NCBI GenBank assembly: GCA_012031455.1
Contig: JAAUTM010000097.1
Span: forward strand, 1 to 6,147
DNA: 6,147 nt
Direction of reading: 5' to 3'
From: Phycisphaerales bacterium
Lineage (GTDB): Bacteria; Planctomycetota; Phycisphaerae; Phycisphaerales; Phycisphaeraceae
Of this stretch, positions 1 to 5,908 are shown in pieces; the first letter of the stretch is position 1; every line of letters starts with the position of its first letter. The position numbers and the translations under genes are program-made. The notes beneath the pieces are model-generated. The model ran no database searches. It saw only the letters and a list, made by a program, of their open reading frames with translations, and was not told where the DNA came from.

Positions 1-424
1 GCTTGGTGCCTTTGACGCCCCAGGTTTGAATCAGGCCAGCCATGATCCCGTTGCTGTGCACCGATAATTGCGGGGCGAGTTTTGTGGAATCATAAATACC
101 CAGTTGCAGTTCCAGACCATGTGTTGGAACTTTCGCAAGGGTGTAATGCAGGTTGAGTGGTTGCTTGCGGTTGGCGACCATCATTTTGTTGAAGTCATGC
201 CAGGTACCGACAGGGCTCTGGTCGGCGGCTGTTTGCAGACGCTCTTGCCAGTCCTCGGGGATGTTGTAGTTACCCGGGTAGTTGCCCGTGAACTCAGTAC
301 TCGCTCCATCAGGCACGCCGATCTGCCAGACTGCGGCTTGGGCGCTGGCAGTGGTGATCAGCCCGGACAGACTCATCAACATGGCGATGAACAGGGAGGA
401 TACAACGATGGTTCGTGCGATCAT
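1..424 (-). CDS. Secreted protein, N-terminal part; probable carbohydrate-active enzyme (partial)
   Basis: This reading frame starts at 424 and is open for 141 codons to the left edge, so only the N-terminus is present. Residues 1-30 form a Sec signal peptide: a basic start (MIAR), a hydrophobic core, then a TASAQA cleavage region, so the product is exported. The mature part begins with AVWQIGVPDG followed by STEF. This W-x-I-G-x-x-D...EF pattern is seen at the start of the beta-sandwich domain of polysaccharide lyase family 4-like and other carbohydrate-active proteins. It is followed by LNLHYTLAKV and LELQLGIYDS, alternating strands of a jelly-roll type, and VHSNG. An AAGGA Shine-Dalgarno sequence lies 11 nt upstream. 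The gene is last in a minus-strand run behind a pseudopilin, a PEP-CTERM protein and a sugar-type regulator, which supports a role in polysaccharide use. Family assignment is from pattern memory; the catalytic part is outside the window. Confidence 0.72.
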   Translation of the reverse strand, partial: MIARTIVVSSLFIAMLMSLSGLITTASAQAAVWQIGVPDGASTEFTGNYPGNYNIPEDWQERLQTAADQSPVGTWHDFNKMMVANRKQPLNLHYTLAKVPTHGLELQLGIYDSTKLAPQLSVHSNGIMAGLIQTWGVKGTK

Positions 425-437
425 GGTGTGGTGATTC

Positions 438-451
438 CTTGCCCGGGCAAG
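438..451. repeat. Perfect 14-bp palindrome in the leader of the secreted-protein gene
   Basis: CTTGCCCGGGCAAG is a perfect inverted repeat, ending 13 nt before the start codon at 424. In the minus-strand transcript it can fold as a 5-bp stem (CUUGC/GCAAG) with a CCGG loop. The last AAG of its right arm is the first part of the AAGGA ribosome binding site. It could be a dimeric-regulator operator or a small hairpin that limits translation initiation. The symmetry is seen directly; function is inferred. Confidence 0.45.
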
Positions 452-533
452 CGGTAAGAGAAAGCGTTCATGGTTTTTTACAGATCAACGTATTGACGAC
501 GAAAATCAGGATTGTTCCCCCCTCATTCAGAGG

Positions 534-1301
534 TCAGGGTCGGAATCGCCAGTGAATGCGCCCGCTGAAGCGTTGCAGATCGGTGCGGCGATCAACTATT
601 GATGCGTGGGAATCAAAAAACAGCGCGTTGGCTTTTTCACCCTGATTATGGTCCGCATACCATTCAGCGGCGAAATTGGCATCGTAATGCTGGCTGAACT
701 GGTAAGACCTGTCGAAACGTGACTGATTACCCCACCAGTGGTTGTCCACTACATTGATGAGCTTGGATTCACTAGAGACGAAATTCACAGTCGAACCCAG
801 AGGAATGACTGTTTCCGGTTTGCGGGGCAAGACCAACGCTTCGGCTTCCGTACTAATGCCCAACGGGAATTGTCCGAGATTCACTGTATAGGACAAATAG
901 TTCGCAGGTTGAGCAGGCAGATCAGGACGTTCGCTTTTATCCAGCGGGCATTGGTACACCTTGAGGTGGTCAAAATTACCTGTGGCTGGGGCATCGGCAT
1001 TGAGATAAGCACGCAAGGTGAAGTGCCAGGCAGGCTGTTGTGTGATGCCCGGTGGCGGGGCATTGGTGCCGATGGATGGATGCACCCGTCGGAAATCATT
1101 GGCATAGGTTTCCGAAGCAATTCCGATCTGTCTCAGATTGCTCAGACAACCGGTATTGCCTGCCGCTTCGCGTGCCGCCTTGAGTGCTGGCAGGAGCAGG
1201 GCCACCAGCAGGGCAATGATGGAAATGACTACCAGTAATTCGATCAACGTGAAGGCGGATCGACTTTCGGCGTCTTGGGCAAGTGGTTGTTTGCCAGTCA
1301 T
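534..1301 (-). CDS. Prepilin-type N-terminal cleavage/methylation domain protein (pseudopilin-like, H-X9-DG type)
   Basis: The 255-residue product starts with a 16-residue leader ([16 protein letters not shown]) followed by [20 protein letters not shown], the classic type IV prepilin motif with Glu at mature position 5 and a single hydrophobic helix to about residue 39. Next come [10 protein letters not shown] (51-60) and YQCPLD (116-121), cysteine landmarks usual in the large planctomycete and verrucomicrobial pseudopilin families. The C-terminus has H218...D230-S-H, a degenerate form of the H-X9-DG box with eleven residues between His and Asp and Ser replacing Gly. The residue before cleavage is Ala16 rather than the usual Gly. 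The start is fixed by an AAAGAGGAG ribosome binding site 6 nt upstream. Such proteins probably sit in the membrane or periplasm as pseudopilins of a type II secretion-like machine; the family is abundant but poorly characterised. It lies between a PEP-CTERM gene and a secreted-protein gene on the same strand. Confidence 0.93.
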   Translation of the reverse strand: MTGKQPLAQDAESRSAFTLIELLVVISIIALLVALLLPALKAAREAAGNTGCLSNLRQIGIASETYANDFRRVHPSIGTNAPPPGITQQPAWHFTLRAYLNADAPATGNFDHLKVYQCPLDKSERPDLPAQPANYLSYTVNLGQFPLGISTEAEALVLPRKPETVIPLGSTVNFVSSESKLINVVDNHWWGNQSRFDRSYQFSQHYDANFAAEWYADHNQGEKANALFFDSHASIVDRRTDLQRFSGRIHWRFRP

Positions 1302-1307
1302 GATGGA

Positions 1308-1316
1308 CTCCTCTTT
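1308..1316 (-). promoter_or_regulatory. Ribosome binding site of the pseudopilin-like gene
   Basis: On the minus strand AAAGAGGAG lies 6 nt before the ATG at 1301. It is a strong Shine-Dalgarno match and selects this start, giving a 16-residue prepilin leader. Confidence 0.8.
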
Positions 1317-1381
1317 ACGATCAGAGAATTGCCAGGCGGGTCATCGGTACGCCAACCCCTTCGTCTTGCTGGTTAAACATC

Positions 1382-1403
1382 GCGGTCAGCGTCAACTGGC
1401 CGC
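1382..1403 (-). terminator. Weak hairpin after the PEP-CTERM gene
   Basis: GCGGTCAG and CTGGCCGC (plus-strand sequence) form an inverted repeat around a 6-nt loop, 20 nt past the PEP-CTERM stop codon. In the minus-strand RNA the stem is 4 bp plus 3 bp broken by a C-A mismatch, and only a short U-containing stretch follows. It could attenuate or stabilise the transcript between two genes, but it is not a convincing intrinsic terminator. Confidence 0.22.
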
Positions 1404-1422
1404 AATGTGATTAGTTGGAACC

Positions 1423-2260
1423 TCAGCGTCGTCTGCGTGTCAACATCAACAGGCCAGCGCCCAGCAGCGCCAGCGATGCCGGTTCGGGAATCGCCTGAAC
1501 CTGCACCAACAGGTTGTCAACCTGAGCAAACGGATTTGGGTTGGCTGCCCCGGTGTTGGCCCCGGCTTTAAACAACACAATGCCTGGTGTGGCATTGGCA
1601 CTACGAGTGTTGAGGTTGGTCAAATCCAGCAGGGCCGAGGAAGGGTCGGCCACAGGTGGCGACACGTAACGACCAAGTGTTCTGCGTGTCACTGGACAGG
1701 TTGGCAGCGATGTCGAAAAGGTACTCCGTGCCAGCGGCCAGCGTCAGACTACTGGTGGTATTGGTGTTGCCGTTAAAGTAGCGAACCACGCCGGTGCCCA
1801 GCACCTCTGTAATAATGATCGAGCCGACACCGGGGTTCAGGGCACCAGTTTGGTTGATCACAAACTGGAACTGCGGGACATTGCTGGTGGTGGCCAGCAA
1901 CCGGGTGTAGGTGAACTGGGTGGTCAACTGGTTGTCCCCGGTGGCCGTGGTGGACACGCCAGCGATCGGAGCGGAAACAAAAGGCCTTCCGTCGGTGACG
2001 AAAGTAGTGGAATTTTCCGTGAATTGCAGCGCGTTGTTGCCGCCATCGAGATTCACAACCGAAACGTCCACGTTAGCACCACTGCCCACGGTCAGTTTTT
2101 CAATCTGGGCTCCAGTACTGTTGATCACCGATCCGTTGGTGTAACTTCCCACCGTGGCGGAGTCGAAATCGGTTTGTACAAGGGTGGCTGCAGAAACGAA
2201 GGTCGAGCACATCGTCATGGACGACAAGGCAATCCAACGGACTTGATCGGCGCGCTTCAT
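1423..2260 (-). pseudogene. PEP-CTERM sorting domain protein, interrupted by a +1 frameshift
   Basis: Two overlapping minus-strand frames make one protein. Frame 1 begins at 2260 with a signal peptide (MKRADQVRWI..., cleavage near FVSA|ATL) and a Thr/Ser/Asn-rich beta-type ectodomain. It is natural through NTWSLRV at 1661, then turns to junk and stops at 1601. The frame one base further on supplies VADPSSALLDLTNL, then IPEPASLALLG, a hydrophobic segment and a terminal RRRR: a textbook PEP-CTERM anchor, ending at 1423. Skipping one base between about 1663 and 1640 restores a 278-residue protein. Exosortase systems recognise this C-terminus and process the protein at the cell envelope; no exosortase is in the window. 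An AGGAGG ribosome binding site 6 nt upstream fixes the start. The break may be a real mutation, a sequencing error, or less likely programmed frameshifting (a CCC-T lies at 1642-1645). Without correction the product loses its anchor. The gene sits between the regulator and the pseudopilin gene. Confidence 0.88.
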
Positions 2261-2264
2261 AGGT

Positions 2265-2272
2265 CTCCTCCT
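2265..2272 (-). promoter_or_regulatory. Ribosome binding site of the PEP-CTERM gene
   Basis: On the minus strand AGGAGGAG lies just upstream of the ATG at 2260, with the AGGAGG core spaced 6 nt from it. This near-perfect site shows the upstream half of the broken gene is set up for strong translation and fixes its start. Confidence 0.8.
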
Positions 2273-2300
2273 GAATGTGATACGAACATGTCAGCGGTCG

Positions 2301-2319
2301 GTGTGGAACATTCCAACAC
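2301..2319. repeat. Inverted repeat upstream of the PEP-CTERM gene, possible operator
   Basis: TGGAA-CA-TTCCA (2304-2315) is an inverted repeat, extended on the flanks to GTG...ACAC with one extra base in one arm. It lies about 45 nt upstream of the PEP-CTERM start, in the 85-nt gap after the regulator. It could be a protein binding site or a small hairpin. It does not resemble the CAAGT/ACTTG repeats at the regulator's own promoter, and I could not place a good promoter next to it. Confidence 0.3.
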
Positions 2320-2345
2320 TTCTGCGCTGGGGGTAATAGCTTGAA

Positions 2346-3485
2346 TCAATAATCCATGCTTTCGACAGTGCGGGCCTTTGATGTTTGGGTTACCGTCAGT
2401 TCATGCTCAAAGATCGCAGGCACATGAGTATGACCAAGTACGATTTCGCCACGACGCAGCGATTCCACACAGGTCACCGCCTGCCGCAATACATGAGCTG
2501 CATTAAAACCCAGTCGCGTGATATCCGGATAGGCATTGCCGACCTGAGGCCAGTTGCAATGCGCCACTAGCTGCAAATTTTCACCCACTCGTATACCCGA
2601 ATCGCGCACCCCGGCCATGGCCGAGTCCACCAGATTGTCATCGGTGATAATCAGGGCATCAGGGCGGTCATCGGGAGAGCGATCCAGTAACAGGTGGACA
2701 ATATTTCGGGCAGAGTCGGGGTCATGCAGGGCAGCCGCAATGCGATAAAAACTGCGTGTGGTCATGCCATGATCCAAAATGGCACGATCAAATGCAGCAA
2801 ATTCAGGATGCCCGCCAGTCACCACCGCCACGCTGCGGCAACCCCTGTCACGCAGGTGTTCCAGTGAACGTTTGATGAACGAACCCCGGTCCGGGTACAC
2901 CCTAGCCAGCCCTTCATGCGTCGATTCGCCGCATATGGCCACCTTCGCCAACCATGGATGATTGAGCAGTTGCTGGGATATCTCCGGCGGATGTCCGACA
3001 AAAATTACCCCTGCCAACCGATCAGCTTCCACTTCTTCCAGCAGGCGCTGGTGCGAAGGGGAACGATCCGATCCGGCTACACCGAAAAACGTCACCAGAC
3101 TACCTGCATGGTTTTGGTTCCAAGTGGTAGCTTCGTTAGCCAGAGCCCACCAGAAACGGACCCATCCCTCCGCATCGGGCTGGCCACGGAAGGCAAGGGC
3201 GTAACGATAAAGATGAGGAGGACGGGCACTGACAAAGGTGCCACGGGTGCTGGAAGAAAAAACAAAACCGTCACGCTTGAGCTGCCGAACAGCTTTGGCC
3301 AAAGTGGTGCGGCCAACGTTGAGCTGAGCCTCCATATCACTCCATGTAGGCAATTGAATCCCAGGCTCCCATTCCCCAGCCAGAATCCGCGCACGCAGGG
3401 TGCGAACCAGTTCAGGTGCGCTAATGCTGCCCTTTCGGTTTGATGCGGGAGATGAATCTCCAATATTCACATCATTGGTTCGCAT
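2346..3485 (-). CDS. GntR-type DNA-binding / LacI-type sugar-binding transcriptional regulator
   Basis: The product is 379 residues from the chosen start. Residues 22-86 are a GntR winged helix-turn-helix: LVRTLRARILAGEWEPG, LPTWSDMEAQLNVGRTTLAKAV, LKRDGFV, and the wing TRGTFVS. Residues from about 94 match the LacI/periplasmic-binding-protein effector domain: SLEHLRDRGCRSVAVVTGG (207-225), PDALIITDDN (275-284), VGENLQLVAHCNWP, and ITRLGFNAAHVLRQA (322-336). This is the architecture of AraR of Bacillus, in which a sugar releases the repressor from DNA. The frame is open back to an ATG at 3587, but residues before 3485 look unlike a protein domain. A near-consensus promoter lies inside that extension and predicts transcription starting at about 3485, so the downstream ATG is preferred; it has no Shine-Dalgarno sequence. 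The gene is first in the minus-strand run and probably controls itself and the surface and secreted proteins behind it. The ligand cannot be read from sequence. Confidence 0.92.
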   Translation of the reverse strand: MRTNDVNIGDSSPASNRKGSISAPELVRTLRARILAGEWEPGIQLPTWSDMEAQLNVGRTTLAKAVRQLKRDGFVFSSSTRGTFVSARPPHLYRYALAFRGQPDAEGWVRFWWALANEATTWNQNHAGSLVTFFGVAGSDRSPSHQRLLEEVEADRLAGVIFVGHPPEISQQLLNHPWLAKVAICGESTHEGLARVYPDRGSFIKRSLEHLRDRGCRSVAVVTGGHPEFAAFDRAILDHGMTTRSFYRIAAALHDPDSARNIVHLLLDRSPDDRPDALIITDDNLVDSAMAGVRDSGIRVGENLQLVAHCNWPQVGNAYPDITRLGFNAAHVLRQAVTCVESLRRGEIVLGHTHVPAIFEHELTVTQTSKARTVESMDY

Positions 3486-3492
3486 GAATAAC

Positions 3493-3521
3493 AGTATAGT
3501 GCGCATTAATAATAAAGTCAA
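3493..3521 (-). promoter_or_regulatory. Sigma70-type promoter of the GntR/LacI regulator
   Basis: On the minus strand TTGACT (3521-3516) and TATACT (3498-3493) are separated by exactly 17 bp, each close to consensus. Seven nucleotides follow the -10 box before the ATG at 3485, so transcription should begin at or beside the A of the start codon and the mRNA would be leaderless. AT-rich sequence lies upstream of the -35 box. Confidence 0.72.
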
Positions 3522-3531
3522 GTAAACTTGA
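3518..3531. promoter_or_regulatory. Inverted repeat over the -35 box, probable operator
   Basis: TCAAGT-AA-ACTTGA has two perfect 6-bp arms and overlaps four bases of the -35 hexamer at 3516-3521. A dimeric repressor bound here would block RNA polymerase. The likely binder is the GntR-type protein encoded immediately downstream (autoregulation). ACTTG-containing half sites are known for GntR-family operators such as that of Bacillus GntR, although with the opposite arm orientation. The symmetry is seen; the binder is inferred. Confidence 0.5.
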
Positions 3532-3539
3532 TAAAAATC

Positions 3540-3550
3540 GACAACTTGTC
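3540..3550. promoter_or_regulatory. Second inverted repeat upstream of the regulator promoter
   Basis: GACAA-C-TTGTC is a perfect 5-bp inverted repeat and contains ACTTG, as the neighbouring repeat does. The centres of the two repeats are about 20.5 bp apart, close to two helical turns, so proteins on both would face the same side of the DNA. It is a candidate auxiliary operator. Confidence 0.35.
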
Positions 3551-3638
3551 TGTGGTAGCAGATTAACCAAGTAGTGATATGTTTCATTCATCAAACGAGA
3601 AGTGTGTCAGGTACGCGTATTCCAGGCGATACTTCCAT

Positions 3639-4655
3639 CTAATCTTTTGATTTTAAAGGGAATAAAAGTGATCCTGCAATGGCGATGGTGAGGATCAGGC
3701 CGATGATGGAGAGGGACACAGCGGTGGGGACGTGCAGGTGCCAAGGGAACCATTGGTAGTGGTCGGCTGCTTCCAGAAGCATTTTGATGCCGACGAAAAT
3801 AAGGATCGCTGCCAGCCCAAAGTGCAGGTAGTGAAACTTTTCCAGCAACCCTGCCAGGGCAAAGTACAGGGCGCGCAGACCAAGGATGGCAAAGATGTTG
3901 GAGGAATAGGCGAGGAATGCATCGCTGTGGCCGGTGACCGGATCACGGATCACCCCAATCACCGCAGGCACACTGTCAATGGCGAAGATGACATCCGTGG
4001 TTTCAATGGCGATGAGAACGACAAACAGGGGCGTAGCCATGCGTTTGCCGTTGTGTAAGGTGAAAAACTTGCCATCGTCGGTAGGGGGGCTGATGGGCAT
4101 GATGCGGCGCATGAGTCTGACGACGGGATTTTGCTCCGGGTGCATGCCTTCTTCATTTTTAAACGCCATTTTGATGCCGGTGAGGATGAGGAATCCACCG
4201 AAGACAAACAGCACCCAGTGCAGGTGGTTGATCAGCGCCACCCCGGCGAGGATGAAAATGATGCGCATCACGATGGCACCGATGATGCCCCAGAAAAGCA
4301 CACGGTGTTGAAACTTGGCGGGGACCTGAAAATAAGTGAACAGCAGCAGGAAGACGAAAAGATTATCGACCGAGAGGGATTTTTCCAGCAGGTAACCGGC
4401 AGAGAACTTAAGAGCATCGTCGTAGCCGCGCCACGGGATCAGGAGCATGTTGAACACCATCGCAAGACCGATCCAGAAGATGGACCAGCCGATGGCTTCG
4501 CGGAAGCTGATGGCGTGGGCCTTGCGGTTAAAGACAAACAGGTCCAGCGCCAGCAGAATCACCACCAGCAGATTGAATGCCACCCAGGGAAACCAAGGGT
4601 GATAAATCATGTCTGTCAGGTTCGAAAGGATTGTCAATAATAAGGTTGTTTGCAT
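3639..4655 (-). CDS. TerC/Alx family integral membrane protein
   Basis: From the chosen start the product has 338 residues and is mostly hydrophobic helices. It matches the TerC/Alx family throughout: WVAFNLLVVILLALDLFVFN with RKAHAISFREA near the N-terminus, EKSLSVDNLFVF (91-102), IETTDVIFAIDSVPAV (217-232), and YSSNIFAILGLR (250-261). The acidic residues in the second and third motifs, D97, D221 and D227, are the conserved membrane carboxylates of the family. Relatives include E. coli Alx, linked to manganese and alkaline pH responses, and TerC of tellurite resistance; recent work ties the family to metal export. Length is close to Alx (321 residues). The frame extends to an ATG at 4718, and ATG 4610 would also fit family alignment. 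I prefer 4655 because a promoter ends just before it; no start has a clear Shine-Dalgarno sequence. No ter cluster is nearby. Downstream, the 153-nt gap to the regulator start holds its promoter and operators, plus a TACGCGTA palindrome at 3612-3619, but no U-tract terminator. Confidence 0.94.
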   Translation of the reverse strand: MQTTLLLTILSNLTDMIYHPWFPWVAFNLLVVILLALDLFVFNRKAHAISFREAIGWSIFWIGLAMVFNMLLIPWRGYDDALKFSAGYLLEKSLSVDNLFVFLLLFTYFQVPAKFQHRVLFWGIIGAIVMRIIFILAGVALINHLHWVLFVFGGFLILTGIKMAFKNEEGMHPEQNPVVRLMRRIMPISPPTDDGKFFTLHNGKRMATPLFVVLIAIETTDVIFAIDSVPAVIGVIRDPVTGHSDAFLAYSSNIFAILGLRALYFALAGLLEKFHYLHFGLAAILIFVGIKMLLEAADHYQWFPWHLHVPTAVSLSIIGLILTIAIAGSLLFPLKSKD

Positions 4656-4666
4656 ATTCGACCATG

Positions 4667-4694
4667 AGCATAGGCATGAACATTGGTTTGGCAA
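4667..4694 (-). promoter_or_regulatory. Candidate sigma70 promoter of the TerC-family gene
   Basis: On the minus strand TTGCCA (4694-4689) and TATGCT (4672-4667) are 16 bp apart. Eleven nucleotides separate the -10 box from the ATG at 4655, so the predicted 5' leader is only about 3-5 nt. This would be a second almost leaderless transcript in the window and is the reason for preferring ATG 4655 over 4718, whose coding region would contain the promoter. Confidence 0.42.
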
Positions 4695-4787
4695 TGTTGT
4701 CCATGCCAGGGTTTTCATCAGTGCGGTTAGGCTGACAATGGCAGGATACCAACTAAAGCATGCAGTACCCCTTTAAAACACCTGAAT

Positions 4788-4816
4788 TTGAGTAATTATG
4801 GATTCCAATCTTTAAG
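4788..4816 (+). promoter_or_regulatory. Weak candidate promoter of the HDOD gene
   Basis: TTGAGT (4788-4793) and TTTAAG (4811-4816) are 17 bp apart, each matching four of six consensus bases. They would give a leader of roughly 35-40 nt carrying the strong ribosome binding site of the HDOD gene. The region is AT-rich, as expected for a divergent promoter region, but the match is modest. Confidence 0.28.
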
Positions 4817-4847
4817 TATGCTCTGTCCCAAGCCGATGCTCAGGAAC

Positions 4848-4856
4848 GGGGGGAGG
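4848..4856 (+). promoter_or_regulatory. Ribosome binding site of the HDOD gene
   Basis: GGGGGGAGG lies 5 nt before the ATG at 4862. It is a strong Shine-Dalgarno match and decides for this start over the internal ATG ten codons further on. Confidence 0.8.
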
Positions 4857-4861
4857 TCACC

Positions 4862-5860
4862 ATGCTAATACAGTCCGGAGCCGATAAGACCATGGCCAAT
4901 TCCAAGGCCATACTAAGCCAGCGTTTGGGCGAATTCCGCCTGCAGGGCATCAACCCGGTGGTGATGTCACGTCTGGTCGAATTATCCTCGCACCCCACGG
5001 TGGATCCGGAAAGTTACCGGGACCTTGCTCAGGTGGAACCGATGCTCGCAAGTCGGCTGCTGGGCGTGGCCAATTCAAGCTGGGCCAGTCCGCTCAAGCC
5101 GGTGACACATCTGGATCATGCCATCAACATGCTGGGGCTGGCCAATGTGCGGGCGCTTTCCCTGGCCTTCTGCCTGGAACGTTTTCACGCCAGTCTGGAA
5201 CTGGATGTACAGGATACTCGGGCATTGTGGGAAGCATCACTGCTCAAGGCCACAGCCGGTCGGGCACTGGCCGAAGCAGTCAGGCCGGATTGGACGGAAG
5301 AACCGTTCATTGCGGGATTGCTTCAGGATTTGGGTGTGCCGCTGATGATGAGCATCAGTCCGGAATATCGCAAACTGCTGGCCGACTCCAAGATCGGCAT
5401 TGAAGATCAACTCACACAGGAACGGGCCATTTTCGGAGTGGATCATGTGACCGTGGGATCCGTCATTGCGTACAAGCTGGGTTTACCCACGCGATACCTG
5501 ACCAGCATTCTGCGCCATCACACGCTGCCATCGCATTCGACTGACGATCCGACGGTGAGTGCAGAGTGGATTGATTGCCTGGTGGCACTATTGCCGCACA
5601 TGGGTTCAAACTGGAACCTTGGCAACATGGGCCGGATGGAATCCATTCTGAGCCGGTTCTGGCAAACTAACTGGGCGGACTTGCCCGCATTTCTCAAAGA
5701 CATCACCAGTCAGTGCACGGAGCTGGCCGGGCGACTCGGCAGGGATATCAGCGCTGTGGCTGACCTGGAAAAAATGCTCGACAAACTGGCACGAGCCAAC
5801 ACTCAGGCAGTGGTTGACATGGTGCAGCAATCCCTGCGCAACGGCACGGATCCACGGTAA
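4862..5860 (+). CDS. HDOD domain-containing protein
   Basis: The product has 332 residues with no signal peptide or membrane helix, so it should be cytoplasmic. The HDOD fold covers about residues 27-225. Visible landmarks are NPVVMSRLVELSS, MLASRLLGVANSS (61-73), LDHAINMLGLANVRALSLAF (84-103), FIAGLLQDLGVPLMM (149-163), ERAIFGVDHVTVGSVIAYKLGLP (187-209) and ILRHHTLPS (216-224). In catalytic HD hydrolases the fourth motif carries His-Asp; here it is Gln155-Asp156, so phosphohydrolase activity is unlikely, as is usual for HDOD proteins. These proteins act as signalling adaptors in motility, stress and two-component networks. The C-terminal 100 residues are helical and match no output domain I recognise, so this is a stand-alone HDOD protein. 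It is divergent from the TerC-family gene and convergent with the URO-D-like gene 48 nt downstream, so it is probably transcribed alone. Its partner is unknown. Confidence 0.93.
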   Translation: MLIQSGADKTMANSKAILSQRLGEFRLQGINPVVMSRLVELSSHPTVDPESYRDLAQVEPMLASRLLGVANSSWASPLKPVTHLDHAINMLGLANVRALSLAFCLERFHASLELDVQDTRALWEASLLKATAGRALAEAVRPDWTEEPFIAGLLQDLGVPLMMSISPEYRKLLADSKIGIEDQLTQERAIFGVDHVTVGSVIAYKLGLPTRYLTSILRHHTLPSHSTDDPTVSAEWIDCLVALLPHMGSNWNLGNMGRMESILSRFWQTNWADLPAFLKDITSQCTELAGRLGRDISAVADLEKMLDKLARANTQAVVDMVQQSLRNGTDPR

Positions 5861-5908
5861 AGAAGTAGTCCGGTGGAAGTGTGATCGTGTGGTCGAGTGG
5901 TGAATTAA

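Noticed and set aside
425..533. Intrinsic terminator after the pseudopilin gene
   Set aside because: CCTC-TGAAT-GAGG near 527-539 is only a 4-bp stem with no T-tract in the right place, so read-through into the secreted-protein gene is more likely.
738..1238. Long plus-strand open frame of 166 codons inside the pseudopilin region
   Set aside because: It is antisense to the pseudopilin gene, has no ribosome binding site or recognisable domain, and its composition is that of a reverse-complement shadow. The same holds for plus-strand frames at 68-457, 1850-2344, 2916-3443 and 4131-4640.
3486..3587. Longer start (ATG 3587) for the GntR/LacI regulator
   Set aside because: The extra 34 residues do not resemble the N-terminus of the family, no Shine-Dalgarno sequence precedes them, and they would contain the near-consensus promoter and the operator repeat.
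4656..4718. Longer start (ATG 4718) for the TerC-family protein
   Set aside because: The added residues are Cys- and Trp-rich with no family match, no Shine-Dalgarno sequence precedes ATG 4718, and the candidate promoter falls within the extension.
4700..4775. Possible yybP-ykoY manganese riboswitch upstream of the TerC-family gene
   Set aside because: The minus strand has AAAGGGGTACTGC (around 4763-4775), which recalls the conserved GGGGAGUA loop, and Alx genes often carry this riboswitch. I could not build the paired legs or the second conserved loop, and the candidate promoter lies downstream of it. A covariance-model search would settle this.
5861..5908. Bidirectional terminator between the convergent HDOD and URO-D-like genes
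   Set aside because: No stem with at least six pairs followed by a T-run is visible on either strand in the 48-nt gap.
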